NCBI GenBank assembly: GCA_019136335.1
Contig: JAGVUK010000202.1
Span: 1 to 5,325 of the forward strand
Reading direction: 5' to 3'
DNA: 5,325 bases
Source: Methanomicrobiales archaeon
GTDB lineage: Archaea > Halobacteriota > Methanomicrobia > Methanomicrobiales > Methanoculleaceae
How positions within the stretch are numbered: position 1 is the stretch's first letter; each line of letters starts with the position of its first letter. The translations under genes and the position numbers were made by a program. The notes under the pieces are model-generated. The model was not told the DNA's origin. It ran no database searches and saw nothing but the letters and a program-made list of their open reading frames with translations. Shown here piece by piece: positions 1 through 5,325 of the stretch.

Positions 1-2532
1 GTCAGGGATGCCGCCGGTCAGGTCGTCCTCTGGGTGGGGGTCACCCTTGACATCACCGGCCGGGACGAGCCCGGCGGGCAGGTGAGGGAGCTCTGGACTC
101 TCTCCGCAATCGCCCGGGTGATCGGGGAAGGCGGTGCCGATCCTGAGGAGGTCTTCCGGCGGGCGGCGTGCCTCCTTCCCCGGGGGTTCCGGCACCCGGA
201 ACGGGTATCGGCACGGGTCGTGCCCGGGACCGCCGCCCCGGGGCCTGGAAGGATCGTCGCCGGGCACCTCGTGGTCGAGTGCCGGGAGAGGCCGGTGGAG
301 ACGGGAGATCCTTTCCTGCCGCAGGAGCGCGACCTCGTCTGCGCCGTCGCCGCGATGCTTGAGGCCGCCGTCGCGCCGGGGCACGGGAAGACCGGGATCT
401 CCGGGCAGGAGTACCGCCTCCTCTTCGATCATATGCTGGACGCCGGGCTCCTCCTTGCGGTCCTCCGCGATGGCTCCGGGAGGCCGGCCGGTTTCCGGGT
501 CATCCAGATCAACCGCAAGGCCGAAGAAGTTCTCGGGCGCCGCCGGGAGGAGGTCGCCGGGGAAGACCTCGCTGCGGTTGTCCCATCGACCAACCCTGCT
601 ACGCTCGACCTCCTGTATCAGGTCGCCGGAACCGGGACACCGGTGCACCGCGAGGTCTACGACCCGGCTCTCGACACCTACTACGAGCTGAAGGCATACC
701 GGCCGGAGTACGACCGGCTCGTCGTCATCGCAGATGATATCACAAAACGGCGGCGGGCGGAAGAAGTGCTCCGGGAGCAGCAGATCGCTCTCGATAACCG
801 GGTGAGGGAACTTGCGGTCCTCTACTCCATGACCGGCATCGTCGAACGGCCCGGGATAGCGGTCGAAGAGGTCCTCACTGAGGTTGCCGCCACCCTCCCC
901 GCCGGCTGGCTCCACCCCGGGGATGCCGCCGCCCGGATCACTCTTGACGGCCGGGAGTACCTCTCAGCCGGGTTCGTGGAGACCTGCTGGAAGCAGGAGA
1001 GCCCGATCGTCGTTCACGGCCGGGTCACGGGGAGGGTGGAGGTCTGCTACCGCCACGAGAAGCCGGAGGAGGATGAAGGGCCGTTTCTTGCCGAAGAACG
1101 CTCCCTGATCGATGCCGTCGCCGAGAGGCTCGGCCGGACTATTGAGCGGGTGCGGGCAGACGAGGCCCTCCGGAAGAGCGAGGAGAAGTACCGCCTCCTC
1201 TTTGAGCAGATGCTCGAGAGTTATACCCTCTATGAGGTGATCCCTGACGATGCAGGAAGTCCCGCCGATTACCGCATCATCGAGCTGAACGAGAAAGCTG
1301 CCGCCGTCTTCGGCCGCAGCCGCGACGAACTGGTCGGGCGGCGGCTCTTTGATATCTTCCCGGCGATCCGCGAGGGGGCCGGCGTCATCTACGGGGAGGT
1401 TGCAGAGACAGGCGTTCCGGCTCAGCGGCGGTTGCAGGAGCCGAAGGCCGGGCGCTGGTACGACCTGCACATCTACCGCCCGCGGGCCGGGATGCTCGTC
1501 GTCACGGGACAGGAGATCACCGGGCAGAAGAAGGCTGAACTCGCCCTCCGGAAGAGCGAGGGGAGGTTCCGGGGGATCTTCGAGCAGGCAGGGACCGGGA
1601 TCGCGCTCATCGACCCGGAGGGGAGGATCATGAGGATGAACCCGGCGTTCGTGCGCATGTTCGGCTACGACGAGGACGAACTGCATTCCATGCTCTTCCA
1701 GGACCTGATCTACCCGCCCGAGAGGGAGGCGGCCGGGGCTCTCCTGCGCAAGACGGCCTCAGGGGAGAGCGCCCGCCGGGAGAAGCGCTACGTGACAAAA
1801 GACGGCAGGATCATCTGGGGCCGGCTGACCACATCGCCGCTCTGCGATCCGGAAGAGAAAGGGCTCGTCATCGGGATGGTGGAAGACGTCACCGACCGGA
1901 GGGAGATGCAGAACGCGCTCCGGGAGAGCGAGGAGCGGTTCCGGGAGATCGCCCAGCGAAGTTTCGATATGATCTATACCTGCTACGCTGACCGGGGGAT
2001 CACCTACATCTCCCCGGCCGTAACGAGGATCCTCGGTTATACCCCTGAAGAGATGATCGGGGTGCAGTGCAGTGATTATGTCCTCGAGAAAAGCCGCCCC
2101 GACTGGCTGGAGGCCGATGCCCGGGTCGCCCGGGGAAAGCCTGTCGAGGGGTTGCTGGTGGAGATCCGCCGGAAGGACGGGACGGCCGCCGCCGTCGAGA
2201 TGAATGAATCCCCGATCATGGATGGCGGCAGGGTGGTCGGCGTCCAGGTCGTCGGCCGGGACGTCTCGGACCGGAAGCGCTATGAAGATATGCGGCTGCA
2301 GGCGTTCTACCAGATCGAGCAGAACATCGAACAGTTCGCGGTCCTCGCGGACCATATCCGCCTGCCCCTGCAGGTGATCCTCGGCATGGCCGACCTGACT
2401 GATGATGCGAAGACATCGGAGAAGATCCGCGAGCAGGTGGAGCGGATCAACGGGATCGTGAAGCAGCTTGACGAGGGCTGGGTCGAGTCCCGCGAGATCC
2501 GGGAGTTCCTGCGAAGGAACGAACTGGTGTAG
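1..2532 (+). CDS. Multi-PAS/GAF-like sensor protein without a kinase ATPase domain (5' end outside window)
   Basis: This is a probable cytoplasmic signal-sensing protein; no membrane segment is visible. The frame is open from base 1. The codons before the GTG at 34 read VRDAAGQVVLW and run into VGVTLDITGRDE, the typical end of a PAS/PAC domain, so the true start lies upstream. Counting base 1 as codon 1, the order is: PAS tail (1-22); degenerate GAF-like module (about 29-120); PAS (138-251, ending ADDITKRR); full GAF-like module (269-386, core TCWKQ at 328-332); PAS (397-514); PAS (523-633, ending EDVTDRR); PAS (647-760, ending RDVSDRKR); and a helical tail (768-843) with DHIRLPLQVI at 784-793. 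Linkers such as ALRKSEEKYR suggest signalling helices. The tail resembles a His-kinase dimerisation domain, but no N, G1 or G2 box follows before the TAG. It may modulate a partner kinase; ligands are unknown. Domain architecture is confident, role is inference. Confidence 0.9.
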   Translation, partial: VRDAAGQVVLWVGVTLDITGRDEPGGQVRELWTLSAIARVIGEGGADPEEVFRRAACLLPRGFRHPERVSARVVPGTAAPGPGRIVAGHLVVECRERPVETGDPFLPQERDLVCAVAAMLEAAVAPGHGKTGISGQEYRLLFDHMLDAGLLLAVLRDGSGRPAGFRVIQINRKAEEVLGRRREEVAGEDLAAVVPSTNPATLDLLYQVAGTGTPVHREVYDPALDTYYELKAYRPEYDRLVVIADDITKRRRAEEVLREQQIALDNRVRELAVLYSMTGIVERPGIAVEEVLTEVAATLPAGWLHPGDAAARITLDGREYLSAGFVETCWKQESPIVVHGRVTGRVEVCYRHEKPEEDEGPFLAEERSLIDAVAERLGRTIERVRADEALRKSEEKYRLLFEQMLESYTLYEVIPDDAGSPADYRIIELNEKAAAVFGRSRDELVGRRLFDIFPAIREGAGVIYGEVAETGVPAQRRLQEPKAGRWYDLHIYRPRAGMLVVTGQEITGQKKAELALRKSEGRFRGIFEQAGTGIALIDPEGRIMRMNPAFVRMFGYDEDELHSMLFQDLIYPPEREAAGALLRKTASGESARREKRYVTKDGRIIWGRLTTSPLCDPEEKGLVIGMVEDVTDRREMQNALRESEERFREIAQRSFDMIYTCYADRGITYISPAVTRILGYTPEEMIGVQCSDYVLEKSRPDWLEADARVARGKPVEGLLVEIRRKDGTAAAVEMNESPIMDGGRVVGVQVVGRDVSDRKRYEDMRLQAFYQIEQNIEQFAVLADHIRLPLQVILGMADLTDDAKTSEKIREQVERINGIVKQLDEGWVESREIREFLRRNELV
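1165..1183 (+). repeat. 19-base direct repeat, copy 1, in a PAS linker
   Basis: The sequence GCCCTCCGGAAGAGCGAGG occurs here and again, identically, at 1543-1561, in the same reading frame, 378 bases (126 codons) apart. It encodes the linker ALRKSE that leads into each PAS domain. A diverged third version lies near 1916-1932. It most likely reflects duplication of PAS modules. Confidence 0.8.
1543..1561 (+). repeat. 19-base direct repeat, copy 2, in a PAS linker
   Basis: Identical to 1165-1183. The two copies bracket one complete PAS domain, so recombination between them would remove or add one PAS module without changing the frame, because 378 is a multiple of three. Confidence 0.8.
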
Positions 2533-2610
2533 CGCTCGGTGGCCGCTCGCCTCCCGGCTCCGGGTTAACATCCGGGCGGGATCGTTCTCTCCGGAAATTC
2601 ACGTGGTATA

Positions 2611-2620
2611 CTCTTTTTCT
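2611..2620 (+). terminator. Possible archaeal T-tract terminator after the PAS protein gene
   Basis: A pyrimidine run containing five consecutive T's (2614-2618) lies about 80 bases after the stop at 2532, in an otherwise GC-rich stretch. Archaeal RNA polymerase can terminate on T-rich stretches without a hairpin, and no convincing hairpin precedes this one. The run is short, so the call is weak. Confidence 0.3.
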
Positions 2621-2654
2621 CCAATGGAGCGTTACGCTTCGTTTCTCCTGCTGG

Positions 2655-2704
2655 AAAGGTTAATGGTTAGTGAGTTATATTGTACTGAGGGTAGAAACGC
2701 GGCA
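2655..2704 (+). promoter_or_regulatory. Probable archaeal promoter of the MASE3 kinase gene
   Basis: The region is sharply A/T-rich compared with its surroundings. A TATA-like box TTATATTG lies at 2675-2682, preceded by a purine-containing stretch (AAAGGTTAATGG, 2656-2667) that could serve as a TFB recognition region. Archaeal transcription usually starts about 25 bases beyond the box centre, here around 2700-2706. That would give a leader of about 100 bases before the ATG at 2804, and would make the kinase gene a separate unit from the PAS gene. No mapped start is available, so this is inference from composition and spacing. Confidence 0.45.
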
Positions 2705-2769
2705 GGGGTGCCGGGCCGTGCAGGTATCATACTGCCGCGCGGCAGGGAGCGGCCCGGCGCCTCCCTGCC
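2701..2769 (+). promoter_or_regulatory. Strongly self-complementary leader with two exclusive folds
   Basis: Fold A pairs GGCAGGG (2701-2707) with CCCTGCC (2763-2769) and GCCGGGCC (2710-2717) with GGCCCGGC (2751-2758). It encloses the perfect 14-base palindrome CTGCCGCGCGGCAG (2732-2745), which can form an inner hairpin. Fold B pairs GGCAGGGAG (2741-2749) with CTCCCTGCC (2761-2769), nine perfect pairs around an 11-base loop. The two folds compete for the same 3' arm and cannot coexist. The element sits between the predicted transcription start and the kinase start codon, so it could be a structured 5' leader. The palindrome could alternatively be a protein-binding site. I do not recognise a known riboswitch class. 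The pairing is seen directly; any regulatory role is inference. Confidence 0.4.
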
Positions 2770-2803
2770 CCGTAGCCAGAAGAGCCTGATCCTATCCTGA
2801 GTC

Positions 2804-4677
2804 ATGCAGAGCGATCTTATACAGACAGAGTCCCTGACCGGATACCATCCCCGGAGCGGCGCAGATCTCCGGCAAGGCCGCGTGGAGGAGGGTGTCGCGG
2901 AACCCGGCATACGGACGTCGTTTGTTGTCTTTACAGTGCTTCTTGCCGCCCTCGCAGCGACCAGCCTCTACAACTACCTTCTCTTCCACACGATCGCCGA
3001 ACTCGTCGCCGTTGCAATAGCGATAGCGGTCTTCACCGTTGCCTGGAACGCCCGGGCGATGCGGGAGAACAGTTACCTGCTCGTCGCCGGCACCGGGTTC
3101 CTCTTCGTGGCCGGGATCGGGCTGGTCCATACCCTTGCCTACGAGGGGATGAGGATCTTCGTCGGCTACGACGCAAACCTCCCGACGCAGCTCTGGATCG
3201 CATCCCGCTACCTCCTTGCCGGGACGCTGCTCGCCGCGCCGCTCCTGCTCAGGAGAAACCCGGGCCCCCGGCGGGTCTTTGCCGGGTTTGCCGGAGTAAC
3301 CGGGGCCCTCCTTCTCTCGATCTTCGTCTTCCCGGTCTTCCCCGACTGCTATGTCGAGGGGCTGGGGCTGACACCGTTTAAGGTCTGGAGCGAGTACGTC
3401 ATAGCGGTCCTGCTCGCCCTCGGGGCCGTCGCCGTCTACCGGCTGCGGGACGTCTTCTCGTCCCGGGTGGCGGGCCACCTGGTCGCAGCCATCCTCGTGC
3501 TGATCGCATCAGAGCTCGCCTTCACCCTGTATACCGATGTTTATGGGCTCCTGAATATGGTCGGCCACCTCCTGATGGTGCTCTCGTTCGGGCTCATCTA
3601 CATAGCCTTCGTCGAGACCGGGATCCGGCAGCCCTATGCAGTGGTCTTTACTGGTTTGGCGAGAAGCGAGGAGCGGCTGCGGCGGGAGAAAGACCGGCTC
3701 GGGCAGTACCTGGATATCGCCGGCGCCCTCTTCGTCGTCCTTGACCGGGACGGCCGGGTCGCCCTCATCAACCGCCGGGCGTCCGAGGTCCTCGGCTGCC
3801 CGGCGGATGAGGCCGTGGGCGAGCCCTGGTTCGAGCGGTTCATCCCCCCGGGGGAGCGGGAGCGCTACCATGCGCTCTTTTGCGAGCTGATGCAGGGCGA
3901 TACCGGGGCCGGCGAGTACGTGAGGGCCCCGGTCCTCACCACGGACGGCGGCGAGCGGATCATTGAGTGGCACAACACCGTGCTCCGGGGCAAAGACGGC
4001 GCCGTCTGCGGGACACTCAGTTCCGGGGAGGACATCACCGAGCGGCAGCACGCAGAGGAGGCGCTCGGCCGGGCGAACGCCAAGCTGAACCTGCTCTCCG
4101 GGATCACCCGCCACGACATCCTCAACCAGATCACCATCGCACGCGCCTACATCGACTTCGCCGCGGAGGACAGCAGGGACCCCGTCGTCCGGGCCCACCT
4201 GGGGCGTGCCCGGGCCGCTGTCGAGGAGATCCAGAAGCAGGTCGAGTTCAGCCGTGATTACCAGGACATGGGCGTCGCGGCGCCCGCCTGGCAGCGGCCG
4301 GAGGAACTCATCCGGGAGAGCGTCGCAGACCTTGCCCTCCCGGCGGGGGTCCGGGTCCGGACGGATCTTGAGGACTTCGAGATCTACGCGGACCCGATGG
4401 TGAAGAAGGTCTTTTACAACCTCATCGACAACGCCGTCCGCCACGGCGGGAGGGTGACGGAGATCCGGTTCTCGTGCGCGAGGTCCGGGCAGGATCTGCT
4501 GCTCCTCTGCGAGGACGACGGCACCGGCATCCCGGACGGCGAGAAGGCGGCGATCTTCCGCGAGACCTCGGGATCACCGGGATGACGATCCGGGAGACGG
4601 GGGTCTTTGGGGAGGGGGCACGATTTGAGATCACCGTGCCGAACGGGGGGTGGCGGGGCGGGGACGGTGACGCATAA
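2804..4677 (+). pseudogene. MASE3-PAS sensor histidine kinase, frame broken at the ATP-lid G2 box
   Basis: A membrane-bound sensor kinase that would autophosphorylate a histidine and pass the phosphate to an unseen response regulator. The frame opens at ATG 2804, just after an in-frame stop (2798-2800); the ribosome site is weak (TGATC, 2787-2791). Residues 38-275 form a MASE3-type integral membrane sensor domain of about seven or eight segments, with the characteristic LVHTLAYEGM and GYDANLPTQLW stretches (107-131). A PAS domain covers about 300-415, ending GEDITERQ. The His box RHDILNQ places the phosphoacceptor at H437. The ATPase domain has the N box NLIDNA (539-544) and G1 box DDGTGIP (571-577). 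After IFRE the frame runs into TSGSPG and TGA (4583-4585). The expected G2 glycine-rich lid is absent, while the family C-terminus (GITGMTIRETG ... GARFEITVP) continues in another frame from about 4561 to TAA 4675-4677. About 16 residues' worth of DNA, not a multiple of three, appears lost. As written the product should not bind ATP normally. Confidence 0.8.
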
Positions 4678-4921
4678 CTCTGCAGACCGGCGATCAGGAA
4701 TATATTGTTATAATTGGTCATAAGTAAAAGCAATATGGTTAATAATCCTTGGCGCTGCACGTATGGTGGGTGCAGGTCGATATGACGAGTGACGTTTGCC
4801 GGCCGGGAGCCGCGCGTGCCTTCCTGGCTCCTGCCCGCCTCTTTTGCGCGGCGACACCCCGCGATGAGACCGTGACGCCGTCCCGGCACCGTCCGGTTTC
4901 GTCGCGACAGGGGGTGTTCTG
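4678..4921 (+). promoter_or_regulatory. Intergenic region with candidate promoter and small hairpins
   Basis: The first third (about 4696-4746) is strongly A/T-rich and contains TATATTGT (4701-4708), TTATAATT (4709-4716) and TTAATAAT (4739-4746), any of which could be a TATA box for the downstream gene. I cannot choose between them. The octamer TATATTGT is also present in the kinase promoter (2676-2683). The rest is GC-rich and noncoding in appearance. It holds a hairpin CTGCAC/GTGCAG (4755-4760 with 4770-4775, 9-base loop) and two competing short stems, GGAGCC/GGCTCC (4806-4811 with 4826-4831) and GCCGCGC/GCGCGGC (4809-4815 with 4846-4852). Such short GC stems are expected by chance in DNA of this composition. 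I see no gene here. Confidence 0.35.
4910..4915 (+). promoter_or_regulatory. Ribosome binding site of the DUF4213/DUF364 gene
   Basis: GGGGGT followed by G sits six bases before the ATG at 4922 and resembles the archaeal GGAGGTGATC-type site. Its position supports ATG 4922 as the start, as does the fact that family-like sequence begins within a few residues of it. Confidence 0.6.
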
Positions 4922-5325
4922 ATGGGAGATGAGACGATCCTCGGCGAGACCATCCGGATCCTCGAGGAGCGCCTCGGGGAGAGGATGGATGATGTGACGG
5001 TCGAGCGGGTGGTTGTGGGGGTCTTCTTCACCGGGGTCAAACTCAGTACGGGCCACGGAGGTATCTGCGCCACGCCCATAAAGTCGATCCCGGAAGCTGT
5101 CTGCTGCCCGAGTTCGGCACAGGCGATGCCGCACTCAGGAAGGCCGTGAGCGCTCTCTCGGCGCTCGCAAACGATGTATGCCCCCAGCCGGGCTATACGG
5201 TCACCCGCGGCGTCGATGCGGTCGACCTCCTCCCGCTCTCAGAGAGCGGGAACGTCGTGATCGTCGGTGCGCTGACTCCATACCTGCGTGCCCTGAAGCA
5301 GGTCGGCCAGCCGTTCCGGGTCATC
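4922..5325 (+). pseudogene. DUF4213/DUF364 (putative heavy-metal chelation) protein, frame broken; 3' end outside window
   Basis: The N-terminal part (4922 to about 5143) reads as a DUF4213-type domain. It has an early helix ETIRILEERLG, then VTVERVVVGVFFTGVKLS, then the highly characteristic ATPIKSIPEAVCCPSSAQAMPHSG, with an adjacent cysteine pair. That frame stops at TGA 5147-5149 after 75 residues. From about 5122 a different frame reads GDAALRKAVSALSALANDVC, then GVDAVDLLPLSESGNVVIVGALTPYLRALKQVGQPFRVI to the window end, which fits the linker helix and start of the DUF364 Rossmann-like part. The two frames overlap at 5122-5143. I recall a linker of roughly 20 residues (a LxGRxV-like segment) at this point in relatives, and it is missing here, so a non-triplet deletion of about 60 bases is more likely than a single-base slip. 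Pfam describes DUF364 as a putative heavy-metal chelation domain; the true substrate is unknown. The gene is preceded by its own candidate promoter and a good ribosome site. Confidence 0.75.

Noticed and set aside
34..36. GTG at 34 as the start of the PAS protein
   Set aside because: The frame is open to base 1, and the 11 preceding codons complete a standard PAS/PAC ending, so translation clearly begins upstream. No ribosome site precedes the GTG.
1759..2571. Long open frame on the minus strand (270 codons), and a similar one at 964-1686
   Set aside because: They lie antisense to well-recognised PAS domains in GC-rich DNA, where long antisense frames are common. Their translations are rich in Pro, Asp, His and Leu and show no recognisable domain.
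2732..2745. 14-base palindrome as a rho-independent-type terminator
   Set aside because: No T-run follows it, and it lies downstream of the likely promoter and upstream of the kinase start, which is not where a terminator for the PAS gene would be expected.
2468..2800. Small + strand open frame bridging the PAS gene end and the leader
   Set aside because: It starts inside the PAS gene in another frame, crosses the A/T-rich promoter and the leader hairpins, and encodes nothing recognisable.
2792..3478. Minus-strand open frames over the kinase (also 3509-4444)
   Set aside because: These are shadows of the MASE3 and PAS coding sequence; their translations look like low-complexity charged sequence with no family features.
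4550..4590. Programmed ribosomal frameshift in the kinase
   Set aside because: There is no slippery heptamer, and a frameshift would not restore the missing G2 box. Loss of DNA explains both the frame change and the missing motif.
4806..4852. GC stems before the DUF4213/DUF364 gene as a riboswitch
   Set aside because: The stems are only six to seven pairs, overlap each other, and are of a kind expected by chance in this composition; no known riboswitch core is recognisable.
4739..5134. Minus-strand open frames across the second intergenic region (also 4422-4889 and 4708-5079)
   Set aside because: They are antisense to the DUF4213 N-terminus and cross A/T-rich promoter-like DNA. No plausible ribosome site or domain is visible.

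Overview
The window looks archaeal, most likely a GC-rich methanogen of the Methanomicrobiales (Methanoculleus-like). This is inferred from four things: strong G/C bias at third codon positions; a histidine kinase of the 'RHDILNQ ... EIYADP ... FYNLIDNA' type that I associate with methanogens; a PAS protein ending in the 'IRxPLQVI ... REFLRR' tail common in the same group; and TATA-like A/T-rich islands in front of genes instead of bacterial -35/-10 pairs. No marker gene fixes the genus.

All three genes lie on the + strand. (1) Bases 1-2532 hold the 3' part of a large, apparently cytoplasmic multi-PAS sensor protein whose start lies upstream of the window. It has a partial PAS tail, then two [GAF-like + PAS] units, then two further PAS domains. 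It ends in a short helical domain resembling a kinase dimerisation domain, with no ATPase domain. (2) Bases 2533-2803 are an intergenic region with a T-tract, a TATA-like box and a strongly self-complementary leader that can fold in two exclusive ways. (3) Bases 2804-4677 encode a MASE3-type membrane sensor histidine kinase (membrane domain, PAS, His-box domain, ATPase domain). Its reading frame breaks at about 4560, exactly where the G2/ATP-lid motif should be; the last 38 residues continue in another frame. (4) Bases 4678-4921 are a second intergenic region with an A/T-rich promoter-like stretch and small hairpins. (5) Bases 4922-5325 encode a DUF4213/DUF364 protein (putative metal-chelation family). 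Its frame also breaks, at about 5122-5145, and it runs off the window end.

The first two genes are sensory. The upstream protein senses but has no visible catalytic output, and the downstream kinase has input and catalytic domains but a damaged ATP lid. No response regulator is present. The most notable observation is that two neighbouring genes carry the same kind of lesion: a non-triplet loss inside a conserved segment, with the rest of each protein intact in a new frame. That means either local gene decay or an assembly/sequencing artefact, and this should be settled before any function is assigned. The window looks like ordinary methanogen signalling content; I see no mobile element, CRISPR array, RNA gene or defence system.
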